DNA from: Yersinia enterocolitica subsp. enterocolitica
Lineage (GTDB): Bacteria > Pseudomonadota > Gammaproteobacteria > Enterobacterales > Enterobacteriaceae
Assembly: GCF_901472495.1 (NCBI RefSeq)
Contig: NZ_LR590469.1
Span: 3,100,001 to 3,164,000 of the forward strand
Direction: 5' to 3'
Length of the DNA stretch: 64,000 nt
Position 1 is the first letter of the stretch, and every line of letters begins with the position of its first letter. The notes beneath the pieces were generated by a model. That model was given only the letters and a program-made list of their open reading frames with translations, did no database searches and was not told where the DNA came from. Shown in pieces: positions 9,092 through 17,804 of the stretch. Both the position numbers and the translations under genes were made by a program.

Positions 9092-10738
9092 CTATTGTTG
9101 GCAACCAGCACATGCCTTCATCTGAATCTGGTCAAAGAAAGAGTTGCCTTTGTCATCCAGTAAAATAAAGGCCGGAAAGTTACTCACTTCCATTTTCCAC
9201 ACTGCTTCCATTCCCAGCTCGGGATACTCGATACATTCCAGACTTTTGATGTACTCCTGCGCCAAAATAGCCGCAGAACCGCCGATACTACCCAGATAAA
9301 ATCCACGATGTTTCTGACAAGCTTCAGTAACTTGCCGGCTACGGTTGCCTTTTGCCAACATAACCAGGCTGCCACCATGGGATTGGAAGAGATCCACATA
9401 AGGATCCATACGCCCACCCGTGGTTGGCCCCATCGACCCTGAAATAAACTCGTCAGGTTTTTTCGCCGGCCCAGCATAATAGACTGGGTGATCTTTCATG
9501 TACTGCGGTAACTCTTCTCCCCGCTCTAAGCGCTCTTTCAGCTTGGCGTGAACGATATCGCGCGCCACGATCAGCGGGCCATTAAGTGATACACGGGTAG
9601 ATACTGGATAACGGGAAAGTTGTTCACGAATTTTATCCATCGACTGGTTAAGATCGATATTTACCACCGTCCCTTCGTTATTCACTCGTAAATGTTCAGG
9701 AATATATTGTTCAGGATGGCGCTCTAATTTTTCGAGCCAGATACCTTCCTGGTTAATTTTGGCTTTAATATTGCGGTCAGAAGAACATGAAATAGCCATA
9801 CCTATCGGACAGGAACCTCCGTGACGCGGTAAACGAATAACCCGTACATCATGAGCAAAATACTTGCCACCAAACTGAGCACCTAAGCCAAATTCACGAG
9901 ATGCCTGTAGTAATGCCTGTTCGAGTGCCGTATCACGAAACGCCTGACCATATTCGTTACCTTCGGTTGGCAAATTGTCATAATATTTGGTTGAGGCCAG
10001 TTTGGCTGTCTTCAGTGTTAATTCAGCAGAGGTTCCACCAATGACAAAAGCAATGTGATAAGGAGGACATGCCGCGGTTCCCAGCCCTCTCATTTTCTCG
10101 ATTAGAAAGGCCTTGAGCTTTTTGGGTTCCAGAATAGCTTTTGTTTCCTGGTATAAAGCCGCTTTGTTTGCAGAACCGCCCCCTTTATTCACAAACAGAA
10201 AGGTATACTGCGCGCCAGGGGTAGCAAAAATATCGATTTGGCCGGGAAGATTGGTTCCGGTATTCACTTCGGTATACATATCTAACGCCGCATTTTGCGA
10301 ATGGCGCAGGTTATCGTGACGGAAGGTGTTATAGATGCCACGAGATAAAGCTTGTGCATCATCACTATCAGTCCAAACTCGTTGGCCTTTTTGGGCCACA
10401 ATAGTCGATGTGCCTGTATCCTGACAATTAGGCAAGACACCTCTAGCTGAGATCTCAGCATTACGTAATAGCTGAAGCGCGACATATTTATCGTTTTCGC
10501 TCGCTTGAGGATCATGCAAAATAGCAGCAACTTGCTGTTGATGAGCAGGACGAAGAAAAAAAGAAGCATCATGAAAAGCTTGTTGAGACAGCAATGTCAG
10601 TGCTTCTGGCGCAATTTTTAATATGTCTTTATCTTCAACTTTAATAGTAGAAACATACTTATCTGTTAATAAATAATACTCTGTTTTGTCCTCAGAAAGA
10701 GGGAATAGCTCTTGATAAAAAAAGTCATTTTTATACAT
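9092..10738 (-). CDS. Class I [4Fe-4S] fumarase-type hydratase, probable mesaconase
   Basis: A 548-residue iron-sulfur hydratase of the FumA/FumB class, exactly the length of the E. coli enzymes. The ATG at 10738 is preferred to the GTG three codons upstream because a GAG-type ribosome site sits at proper distance. With this start the three cluster-ligand cysteines fall in NCQDTG (C105, as in FumA), ACPPYH and SCPIG. Class I fumarases hydrate fumarate to malate, and several, such as FumD of E. coli O157, also hydrate mesaconate to (S)-citramalate. Its neighbours are btuR and a LysR gene, and the glutamate mutase / methylaspartate ammonia-lyase cluster lies across the divergent region. Mesaconate hydration is therefore the likely job; this is inference from context, not from residues. 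Confidence 0.85.
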   Translation of the reverse strand: MYKNDFFYQELFPLSEDKTEYYLLTDKYVSTIKVEDKDILKIAPEALTLLSQQAFHDASFFLRPAHQQQVAAILHDPQASENDKYVALQLLRNAEISARGVLPNCQDTGTSTIVAQKGQRVWTDSDDAQALSRGIYNTFRHDNLRHSQNAALDMYTEVNTGTNLPGQIDIFATPGAQYTFLFVNKGGGSANKAALYQETKAILEPKKLKAFLIEKMRGLGTAACPPYHIAFVIGGTSAELTLKTAKLASTKYYDNLPTEGNEYGQAFRDTALEQALLQASREFGLGAQFGGKYFAHDVRVIRLPRHGGSCPIGMAISCSSDRNIKAKINQEGIWLEKLERHPEQYIPEHLRVNNEGTVVNIDLNQSMDKIREQLSRYPVSTRVSLNGPLIVARDIVHAKLKERLERGEELPQYMKDHPVYYAGPAKKPDEFISGSMGPTTGGRMDPYVDLFQSHGGSLVMLAKGNRSRQVTEACQKHRGFYLGSIGGSAAILAQEYIKSLECIEYPELGMEAVWKMEVSNFPAFILLDDKGNSFFDQIQMKACAGCQQ

Positions 10739-10898
10739 TATATTCACTCAATTAGCTAAATGATAAATAACGAGCAGAACTGGCCATTAATTACATAAAA
10801 ATTATTAAGTAATAACCAATTAACATACCATATGCGTTACCGAACCATTATTGATATAATAAAATAAAAAGCAATTGTTCTCTCTGCAACACATAATG

Positions 10899-10914
10899 CT
10901 TATTAGTTAATAAG
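10899..10914. promoter_or_regulatory. Inverted repeat upstream of the fumarase/mesaconase gene
   Basis: CTTATTA-GT-TAATAAG is a perfect 7-bp inverted repeat in the AT-rich 268-base gap between the LysR gene 3' end and the fumarase start, about 160 bases before that start. It has the T-N11-A spacing typical of LysR-type boxes, so it is a candidate binding site for the neighbouring regulator. AT-rich sequence makes chance symmetry fairly likely. Confidence 0.3.
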
Positions 10915-11006
10915 ACTCTAATGATTTTTTAATTTCAAAAAAACACGCTATTCTCTTAACGAGAATTTTATATTTAATCACTTTACGAACAAGTAATTTA
11001 TAAAAA

Positions 11007-11927
11007 TCAGTCAACCCACGTTCTTTTCAACTCTTCTTCTTTCGATTTATCGTGGATCCAGCGGCTAAATTTTTGCAAACTCCGCAGCCCTCTTTTGCCG
11101 TCCTTATAAGTCAAAACAAAATGGTTTCCGGTGCTCATCGGCAAATCACAAGGAATGACCATATCCCCATTTTCTAAATCTTTATGAATCGCAAAACGAG
11201 GTAATAACGCCACCCCAAGGTTAGAGCGAACAGCAGAAATCAACATTGATAGCAGATCCAAACGTGGCCCCATCCTGACTTTCGGACTATTAACACCCGA
11301 CAATGCAAACCAGTCATACCAGGCATCCAAACGTGTTGTTTGATGAAGTAATGTGAATTCTTCCATCAATTGCTCCGCACGCATCACTTTTTTATCATCA
11401 CGCCACAACATGCGGCTGCAAACAGGGACCAACTCTTCTTCAAACAGATGCTCATTTTGCGCCCAAGGACTACTGAAATCTTCGCGCATAATTGCTGCAT
11501 CATATTTCAGATTCAAAAAGTCAGCACCTGTGGTAAGTGCAGTTAAATTGAGAACAATTTCCGGATGATCTTCATGAAAGCTACTGAGATTAGGAATAAG
11601 CCAATGGGTACTAAACGTGGGAGTTACAGCTAATTCCAGCACTTGTTGTGTCGACTGGTAAGACATAATGCTTTGCGTATCTTTTTCCAATTGTTCTAGC
11701 GTATCTCTGACCAAATCGAGGTAATAACGCCCTGCGTCATTGAGGAAAATCCGTTTACGAACATGGTGGAATAATGACACGTTAAGGAATTCTTCCAGGG
11801 CGGTGATCTGGCGAAACACGGCACTTTGCGTTAGCGCTAACTTCTCCGCAGCTCTTGTGTAGCTTTCATATTGAGCGACTGCTTCAAATGTCACTAATAA
11901 GTCTGTCTTTGGAATTTTGTACCGCAT
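11007..11927 (-). CDS. LysR-family regulator, probable controller of the glutamate/methylaspartate island
   Basis: A 306-residue LysR-type regulator of the GcvA/AmpR-like branch. The helix-turn-helix is at about residues 10-65 (YTRAAEKLALTQSAVFRQI), and the effector domain spans about 90-295 with the LAVTPTFSTHWLIPNL strand typical of this branch. It lies upstream of the fumarase-btuR pair on the same strand and divergent from cobA-pduX, with the glm cluster beyond, so it is placed to control both arms of the island. The effector could be glutamate or a methyl-branched acid such as mesaconate; the sequence does not say. The start codon is supported by the domain beginning seven residues later. 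Confidence 0.85.
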   Translation of the reverse strand: MRYKIPKTDLLVTFEAVAQYESYTRAAEKLALTQSAVFRQITALEEFLNVSLFHHVRKRIFLNDAGRYYLDLVRDTLEQLEKDTQSIMSYQSTQQVLELAVTPTFSTHWLIPNLSSFHEDHPEIVLNLTALTTGADFLNLKYDAAIMREDFSSPWAQNEHLFEEELVPVCSRMLWRDDKKVMRAEQLMEEFTLLHQTTRLDAWYDWFALSGVNSPKVRMGPRLDLLSMLISAVRSNLGVALLPRFAIHKDLENGDMVIPCDLPMSTGNHFVLTYKDGKRGLRSLQKFSRWIHDKSKEEELKRTWVD

Positions 11928-12368
11928 GGTAACTCACCCATTATTTCATAAAATAATTCACTAAACGGCCTGTTTTGCCGAGGCAGTTATATTAGAAATA
12001 TATATCGTATTTTATTGGTTTTTTAACATACACAGTTTTATTTATATGGACATAGCAGTCAGTCGTTTTTGTGATAGTCTTCATAATTATAAATAATAAA
12101 TGTAATATTAAAGTTAAAACCAAAAATAATGAATAAAAACATAACTGATAACAATGCAATTTTAAATTTCAAAGAAAAATTAAACATCATATATTTTGAA
12201 GAGTTCATTCCGAAAAGTGATTAAATAATGGGAGCGGGGTCAAGTATCGAAAGCATCTATTGATGGATAATGGCGCGGTATTTTTAAGTTATTCTCTACT
12301 TATATAATATATTTTTAATAATTGACGTTAAGAAATCATAAGCTGCATTTGCTATAAAGGTTGTTCTA
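11928..12368. other. 441-base divergent control region between the LysR gene and cobA
   Basis: Strongly AT-rich sequence with several TATAAT-like stretches (for example TATAATATA near 12301-12309). It must hold the promoters for the LysR gene leftwards and cobA-pduX rightwards. No cobalamin-riboswitch B12-box or other structured leader was recognised by eye, and there is no open frame with domain similarity. Confidence 0.5.
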
Positions 12369-13151
12369 ATGAAAATAGGGAAAGTATTGTTAGTTGGTGC
12401 GGGGCCAGGAGATGCATCATTAATCACTGTAAAAGGATTACTTGCCATTCGTGAAGCTCAAGTTCTTGTTCATGACCGCTTAGTAAATTTGGAGTTAATT
12501 TCTCAAGCTCCAGCCAATTGCCAGATTATTAATGTCGGAAAAACCTCAAACCACCACCCAGTTCCTCAGGAACAAATCAATCAAATCCTCATTGATCATG
12601 CTTTAGCGGGCAAGAATGTGGTGCGCCTCAAAGGTGGTGATCCTTACGTATTTGGCCGTGGTGGTGAGGAAGTTGAAAGTCTTTCGCGCTATCAAATCCC
12701 CTTTGAAGTTGTTCCCGGTATCAGTTCTTCTATTGGTGGGTTGGCCTATGCCGGTATTCCTGTAACCCATCGCCATTATGCTTCCAGCTTTCATGTGGTC
12801 ACCGGACATATGTGTCAGAGGAATGAGCCACAAAATTGGAACGCATTGGCACAATTAGACGGCACACTGATCGTACTGATGGGCATGACGCGACAAGAAG
12901 AAATTAGTCAGTTGTTAATCCAGGGAGGGAAATCACCAGATACCCCCGCCGCCGCAGTGATGTATGCCAGCCATCAACAGCAGAAAATGGCCAAAGGGAC
13001 ACTTAGCACACTGAAAGATGAAATCGCACGTCAAAAGTTGCATGCGCCTGCATTGTTGGTGATTGGTAACGTCGTGAATCTGAGTGATATTTTGGCCTTT
13101 ACTGCCCAGCAAACCGATATTAATCATAAGTCACTGTCACTGGCAATATAA
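12369..13151 (+). CDS. cobA: Uroporphyrinogen-III C-methyltransferase, stand-alone
   Basis: A 260-residue SUMT-family enzyme without the CysG dehydrogenase/ferrochelatase half. It uses S-adenosylmethionine to methylate uroporphyrinogen III twice to precorrin-2, the entry point to siroheme and cobalamin. Visible motifs are the N-terminal LVGAGPGDASLITVKG (residues 7-22), VRLKGGDPYVFGRGGEE near 80-96, and the VVPGISS loop at about 116-122. It is followed by pduX with a 42-base gap and then the glutamate mutase genes. A dedicated copy in this island suggests a role in increasing flux to the corrin ring; the cell must also have CysG elsewhere (inference). The remaining corrin-ring genes are not in the window. 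Confidence 0.9.
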   Translation: MKIGKVLLVGAGPGDASLITVKGLLAIREAQVLVHDRLVNLELISQAPANCQIINVGKTSNHHPVPQEQINQILIDHALAGKNVVRLKGGDPYVFGRGGEEVESLSRYQIPFEVVPGISSSIGGLAYAGIPVTHRHYASSFHVVTGHMCQRNEPQNWNALAQLDGTLIVLMGMTRQEEISQLLIQGGKSPDTPAAAVMYASHQQQKMAKGTLSTLKDEIARQKLHAPALLVIGNVVNLSDILAFTAQQTDINHKSLSLAI

Positions 13152-13193
13152 TGTGCTACCAGCAAAAATATTTTGGCGGTGAGGCTCCCTCGC

Positions 13194-14054
13194 ATGGCTG
13201 AAGCGTGCTGCCCCGCCTCTTGCGGTGAATTGCTCCAGGGATGGATCCTCGGTGGAGAAAAACTAATCTCTTGCCCCATAAATTGGTATAGCAGAGTCTC
13301 GGTTACACCAGGAAAACCGGGGCGAAATGAGCGGCCGCGGATGCGTCAAATGCTTAGGCAAGTCTTGGTGCACTTTGGTGAACCCCCATTGCTGGCAGAG
13401 AGAATCTGTATCGAGTTCGAATCAACAATTCCCGTTGCAAAAGGTTTAGCCAGTAGCACCGCTGATATTGCAGCAACAGCTATTGCCACAGCTCGGTTAC
13501 TTGGGCAATCACTGAGTGACAGGGCATTGGCCCGACTCTGCGTCGCGCTTGAGCCAACTGACAGCACCATATTTAAAGATCTCACCCTGTTTGATCATCA
13601 GACGGCACAAACTCAACTGCCATTCTCTTGGTTACCTGATATCGATATTGTGTTGCTTGAAAGTTCGCAGACACTGGTGACAGCAGAATTCCACCAACGA
13701 AATCGCTATTCCCTTTTGTTGAAACAAGCGCCCAATTTGGCAAAGGCGATGCAGCAATTTCGTCTGGCGAATGAGAGGTGTTGCTGTCATAGACTTGGAG
13801 AGGCAACCACATTAAGTGCTATAGCCAGTGAATCCGCACTGCCTAAACCGCAATTTCGCCAATTACTAGATATCGTTGAACACAATGATATTTATGGTTT
13901 AAATGTGGCCCACAGTGGTAGTGTTATTGGGTTGCTATTTAACCCTCACCAACATGATCGAGATCGTCTTATTCATACTTTGTATCACAAATCGTTAATA
14001 CAATATTATCCAAAGATACATTTAGTCAAAATGGTGGCTGGCGGAGTGCGTTAA
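13194..14054 (+). CDS. pduX: L-threonine kinase PduX-like (GHMP kinase)
   Basis: A GHMP-superfamily kinase of about 286 residues. The N-terminal CPASCGELLQGW block and the glycine-rich ATP loop VAKGLASSTADIAATA are the PduX signatures. PduX phosphorylates L-threonine to threonine phosphate, the precursor of the aminopropanol linker of the cobalamin nucleotide loop. The open frame extends upstream to a TTG at 13173, but the ATG at 13194 has a GTGAGG ribosome site at proper spacing and matches the family start, so it is used here. The gene follows cobA and precedes glutamate mutase. Its presence outside a pdu operon indicates that the island carries its own support for B12 assembly. Confidence 0.85.
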   Translation: MAEACCPASCGELLQGWILGGEKLISCPINWYSRVSVTPGKPGRNERPRMRQMLRQVLVHFGEPPLLAERICIEFESTIPVAKGLASSTADIAATAIATARLLGQSLSDRALARLCVALEPTDSTIFKDLTLFDHQTAQTQLPFSWLPDIDIVLLESSQTLVTAEFHQRNRYSLLLKQAPNLAKAMQQFRLANERCCCHRLGEATTLSAIASESALPKPQFRQLLDIVEHNDIYGLNVAHSGSVIGLLFNPHQHDRDRLIHTLYHKSLIQYYPKIHLVKMVAGGVR

Positions 14055-14113
14055 TAAATGTGTTGTTATCATTATCATTTCCAAAAATAGTTATTACTCA
14101 TGATGATTAAATA

Positions 14114-14129
14114 TATGACGAGCATCACA
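14114..14129. promoter_or_regulatory. Candidate CRP site upstream of glmS
   Basis: TATGA-CGAGCA-TCACA matches the CRP consensus TGTGA-N6-TCACA with one mismatch and has AT-rich flanks. It lies 60 bases after pduX and about 380 bases before glmS. Catabolite control of a glutamate-fermentation cluster would be sensible, but the distance to the nearest TATAAT is large, so an additional promoter would be needed. Confidence 0.35.
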
Positions 14130-14365
14130 ATACTGATATAAATAATAATCACACCTGGATCACACTTTTGCTTTAAATATAACTATCAATTCACGTGAAA
14201 TTTATAGGTGGTTATTATTCTCTAACAAAAACACTCATTTAAGATGATGATTTTATTTAAAATAAATTAAATTTATTTTTTTATAATCTGTTTTTTCAAG
14301 ATGTCCTGACAATAAATCAATTGTATTTGACGTATCGGAGAAGCACATTACAAACCAATGAAATC

Positions 14366-14390
14366 CCAGCTAGCCACTAGCTGGTTTTAT
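14366..14390 (+). terminator. Rho-independent terminator between pduX and glmS
   Basis: CCAGCTAG-CCA-CTAGCTGG is a perfect 8-bp stem with a 3-base loop followed by TTTTAT. It lies 312 bases after pduX and 120 bases before glmS. It may end the cobA-pduX transcript, or act as an attenuator if a promoter lies in 14130-14365. Confidence 0.65.
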
Positions 14391-14414
14391 ATAGAGCACG
14401 TGAATGAAGTAAGT

Positions 14415-14468
14415 CATGAAAAATATAATAGTTTCATGTGGAAACCTTGTTAATTTTTAACTTTCCAC
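14415..14468 (+). promoter_or_regulatory. Probable glmS promoter with two nested inverted repeats
   Basis: A consensus -10 box TATAAT is at 14424-14429, right after the terminator. It is enclosed by CATGAAA (14415-14421) and TTTCATG (14432-14438), a perfect inverted repeat. A second perfect repeat, GTGGAAA (14438-14444) and TTTCCAC (14462-14468), would form a hairpin at the very start of the transcript. The -35 region is weak, suggesting an activator. Confidence 0.45.
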
Positions 14469-14509
14469 CAAGAAAATATATGGAATGTAATCTACATAGA
14501 GGGCAAAAC

Positions 14510-14956
14510 ATGCAAAACCCAACAATTGTTATTGGCGTCATTGGTGCTGATTGCCATGCTGTTGGTAATAAAGTGCTCGACCGGGTATTTACCATGCACA
14601 ATTTCAGCGTAATTAATCTCGGTGTAATGGTAAGCCAAGATGAATATATTGATGCCGCCATTGAAACTGGCGCTCAGGCCATTGTCGTTTCCTCTATTTA
14701 TGGACATGGCGAAGTAGATTGCATCGGTATGCGTGAGAACTGTGTTGAACGCGGAATTGGTGAAATATTGCTCTACGTCGGCGGAAACCTGGTTATCGGT
14801 AAACATGATTTTTCCGAAATCGAAACCAAATTCAAAGGAATGGGCTTCAACCGTGTTTTCGCACCCGACACTGATCTGGAATTAGTCTGTTCCCTGATGA
14901 AACGCGATATTGAGCGTGTTATGCAGTCAGAGGAAGCTGCTGAGGGTATGCAATGA
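14510..14956 (+). CDS. glmS: Glutamate mutase small (cobalamin-binding) subunit
   Basis: A 148-residue sigma subunit of glutamate mutase (GlmS/MutS), close to the 137 residues of the clostridial protein. The base-off/His-on B12 motif is present as D14-x-H16-x-x-G19 (DCHAVG), with H16 the cobalt ligand at the same number as in Clostridium. Other marks are the SSIYGHGE loop and VGGN near residue 98. With GlmE it rearranges (S)-glutamate to (2S,3S)-3-methylaspartate using adenosylcobalamin. The ATG at 14510 is used because AGAGGG lies six bases upstream and the family start follows; a longer open frame begins with GTG at 14438 inside the control region. The stop overlaps the glmL start by four bases (ATGA). 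Confidence 0.95.
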   Translation: MQNPTIVIGVIGADCHAVGNKVLDRVFTMHNFSVINLGVMVSQDEYIDAAIETGAQAIVVSSIYGHGEVDCIGMRENCVERGIGEILLYVGGNLVIGKHDFSEIETKFKGMGFNRVFAPDTDLELVCSLMKRDIERVMQSEEAAEGMQ

Positions 14957-16344
14957 TCAGCGTTTCTATCGATATCGGCTCCACCTGGACCAAAGGGGCG
15001 GTATTCGAGGTAACAGATGACTCTCATATTGACGTGAGAAACTACGCATTATCCCCAACGACACCACACCATTTAGCTGAAGGGTTCTTTTCAGTATTAA
15101 ATAAGGTCTTGGATGTTCGCGATGCGCGGCCAATGTTGGCTTCAGGAGAGATCAATATTGATTACTCTTCTTCTGCTAAGGGGGGGCTTGCCGTTGCCGC
15201 CATTGGCTTGGTACCAAGTATTACACTTGAGTCAGCTAAGGTCACCGCGCATTCTGCCGGGGCTAAAGTGTCACAGCATTTTGCCTATAACCTGAATAAG
15301 TCAGATGTGCGGGCTTTAGAAGTATCCCCCCCCGATATTCTACTATTTACTGGTGGCACTGATGGCGGTGATTACGACCACGGCTTGTTAAACGCCAAAT
15401 TGTTAGCTCAATCTAACCTTGAGTGCGCCATTATTTATGCTGGAAATCGCGACCTGCAAGATGATGTGCAAGAGATCCTCGGCGATAAAGATTTAACCAT
15501 CGTCGATAACGTGTTACCCAACCTCGATAGCCCGAATCCTCATAGTGCGCGTAAAGCCATTTGCGACATTTTCCTGCATAAAATTGTTAAGGGGAAAGGT
15601 TTAGATGTCATCGTCGATCTGACCGGTGAAGACCCCCTGCCAACCCCTTATTCAGTCTTTGAATTGGTAAAGCAAATTCGCCAACACGTCCCCGATTGGG
15701 AAACCTTCATGCTGATCGACATGGGAGGTGCGACCACCGATGTTTACTCCTCTTATAACAACCACTTACTGCCTGACACCGTCATGCACGGTATCCCTGA
15801 GCCACTGATTAAACGCACTGTTGAAGGTGATCTGGGGATGCGCGTTTCAGCGCTCAACGCGGGCGAGACCGGTACGATGATGATTGATCACTATTTTGCT
15901 CATCAACAAACCAAGATTGATGCTTTTCATCACTATCTAAAATACATCTCCGCCCATCCCGACTATTTGCCCCAGAGCGATGAGGAAATTGTATTCGACC
16001 AATTACTCGCCGGAATGTGTATCGGGTATGCATCTGAACGCCATGCGGGGACCAAAACGCAGGTTTGTACCTGTGCTGGCAACATTGACCTACAAATTGG
16101 GCGCGATTTAACCCAAGTGAAAAAAGTCATCGGTACCGGAGGTTGGCTCTCCCGAGCAGATTCATTCGATATTCATAACTGGCTGAAATATCGAAATTTA
16201 GATGATAAAAGCAGGAAAGTGCTGCTCCCTGACCAGTTTGAGTATTACAGAGATACCCAAGGCTTATTCCCCCTGCTCGCTAATGTCTCCCGTCGCTTTC
16301 CTAAAGCTGCCGCCCAGACTGGTGTTCGAATTTTGCACAAATAA
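14953..16344 (+). CDS. glmL: Glutamate mutase reactivating factor / ASKHA ATPase
   Basis: A 463-residue MutL/GlmL-family protein with the actin-like ATPase fold. The phosphate-1 motif is at the N-terminus (SIDIGSTWTKGA, residues 4-15) and the phosphate-2 motif near 255-262 (LIDMGGATTDVY). GlmL is encoded between the two mutase subunits in nearly all such clusters and is thought to exchange inactive cobalamin for fresh cofactor. The 4-base overlap with glmS indicates translational coupling; glmE follows after about 14 bases. The coding sequence contains a G7 run (15180-15186) and a C8 run (15326-15333), both in frame, so the gene is intact but slippage-prone. Confidence 0.93.
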   Translation: MISVSIDIGSTWTKGAVFEVTDDSHIDVRNYALSPTTPHHLAEGFFSVLNKVLDVRDARPMLASGEINIDYSSSAKGGLAVAAIGLVPSITLESAKVTAHSAGAKVSQHFAYNLNKSDVRALEVSPPDILLFTGGTDGGDYDHGLLNAKLLAQSNLECAIIYAGNRDLQDDVQEILGDKDLTIVDNVLPNLDSPNPHSARKAICDIFLHKIVKGKGLDVIVDLTGEDPLPTPYSVFELVKQIRQHVPDWETFMLIDMGGATTDVYSSYNNHLLPDTVMHGIPEPLIKRTVEGDLGMRVSALNAGETGTMMIDHYFAHQQTKIDAFHHYLKYISAHPDYLPQSDEEIVFDQLLAGMCIGYASERHAGTKTQVCTCAGNIDLQIGRDLTQVKKVIGTGGWLSRADSFDIHNWLKYRNLDDKSRKVLLPDQFEYYRDTQGLFPLLANVSRRFPKAAAQTGVRILHK

Positions 16345-16358
16345 TAATTGGAGTCATG

Positions 16359-17804
16359 ATGGAACTTCGAAATAAAAAGATTTCTTTAGATGATTTTATG
16401 TCCGAGCGCTTTCACGTATTAAAAACCTGGCATACCGGTAAAGATGTTGAGAATTTTGAAGATGGGGTGAAGTATCAGCAAACCATTCCTGAGTCGAAAA
16501 ACTTTGCCAGAGCCTTGTTTGAAGCTGACTGCAACGGCATCACGCTGAGTCAACCTCGTGCAGGGGTAGCGTTAATTGAAGAACACATTGAGCTACTGAA
16601 AACACTACAAAAAGATTGCGACCTGTTACCGACCACCATTGATGCTTATACCCGTCTCAATCGCTATGAAGAAGCGGCGGTTGGTATTCAAAAATCCATT
16701 GAAGCGGGTACTTCCAAACTCAACGGGTTACCGGTGGTCAATCACGGCGTAAAAGCCTGTCGCCGCATTACCGAGTCCTTATCTAAGCCGCTGCAAATTC
16801 GTCATGGCACTCCTGATGCACGCCTGTTGGCTGAAATCGCGATGGCCAGCGGATTTACCAGCTACGAAGGTGGTGGCATCTCTTACAACATCCCTTATGC
16901 AAAACGTGTGACGTTGGAAAAATCCATTCGTGACTGGCAGTACTGCGACCGTTTGATTGGGGTCTATGAAGAACACGGTATTCGTATCAATCGCGAACCA
17001 TTTGGCCCACTAACCGGCACCTTGATTCCGCCATTTGTTTCCCATGCAGTTGCCATCATAGAGGGTCTACTGGCACTGGAACAGGGGGTGAAATCCGTCA
17101 CCGTCGGTTACGGTCAGGTGGGTAATATTGTGCAAGATATTGCTGCAATTCAGTCATTACGCGAACTGGCACATGAGTATTTCCGCGCCAATGGTTACGA
17201 AAATTACGAGCTCAGCACAGTATTCCACCAATGGATGGGTGGGTTCCCGGAAGATGAATCTCGTGCCTTCGCGGTGATCTCTTGGGGAGCGGCGGTTGCC
17301 GGGATGGCAGGGGCAACTAAAGTGATAACCAAAAGCCCTCATGAAGCCTACGGCATCCCTACTGCTGAGGCTAATGGCCAGGGATTGCGGGCATCCAATC
17401 AAATGCTGAACATGGTTCGTGACCAAAAATTCCCACCTTGCGTGGAAGTTGACCGCGAAGTTGCACTGATTAAACGCGAAGTACGCGCCGTCATGGATAA
17501 AGTCCTGGAACTGGGCCAAGGCGATATTGCGATAGGAACTGTACGAGCCTTTGAAGCCGGTGTGCTTGATGTACCTTTTGCTCCAGCCACCTGTAACTCC
17601 GGCAAGATGATGCCAATCCGTGATAACCACGGTGCAATCCGTGTGTTCGATCCCGGTTCAGTTCCCCTGCCTAAAGATGTGCTGACACTCCACCATGATT
17701 TTATCGCTGAACGCGCTAAAGAAGAGGGCCGCATCCCTTCATTCCAAATGATCATTGACGATATTAACGCCGTATCCCACAGCAAATTAATAGGAAGACC
17801 ATAA
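16359..17804 (+). CDS. glmE: Glutamate mutase large (epsilon) catalytic subunit
   Basis: A 481-residue epsilon subunit, the normal length (about 483 in clostridia). It forms the TIM barrel that closes over the cobalamin bound by GlmS and holds the substrate. Typical segments are HGTPDARLLAEIA, GGGISYNIPYAK, PFGPLTGTLIPP and the arginine-rich glutamate-binding positions within them. Two ATGs occur in tandem (16356 and 16359); the second is better spaced from the GGAG at 16350-16353. The stop codon overlaps the start of the next gene by one base (TAATG), so glmE and the lyase gene are translationally coupled. Together with glmS and glmL it forms a complete glutamate mutase system. Confidence 0.95.
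   Translation: MELRNKKISLDDFMSERFHVLKTWHTGKDVENFEDGVKYQQTIPESKNFARALFEADCNGITLSQPRAGVALIEEHIELLKTLQKDCDLLPTTIDAYTRLNRYEEAAVGIQKSIEAGTSKLNGLPVVNHGVKACRRITESLSKPLQIRHGTPDARLLAEIAMASGFTSYEGGGISYNIPYAKRVTLEKSIRDWQYCDRLIGVYEEHGIRINREPFGPLTGTLIPPFVSHAVAIIEGLLALEQGVKSVTVGYGQVGNIVQDIAAIQSLRELAHEYFRANGYENYELSTVFHQWMGGFPEDESRAFAVISWGAAVAGMAGATKVITKSPHEAYGIPTAEANGQGLRASNQMLNMVRDQKFPPCVEVDREVALIKREVRAVMDKVLELGQGDIAIGTVRAFEAGVLDVPFAPATCNSGKMMPIRDNHGAIRVFDPGSVPLPKDVLTLHHDFIAERAKEEGRIPSFQMIIDDINAVSHSKLIGRP

Noticed and set aside
11928..12368. Cobalamin riboswitch in front of cobA-pduX
   Set aside because: It would fit the biology, but I could not find the conserved B12-box or the expected fold by eye; a covariance search would be decisive.
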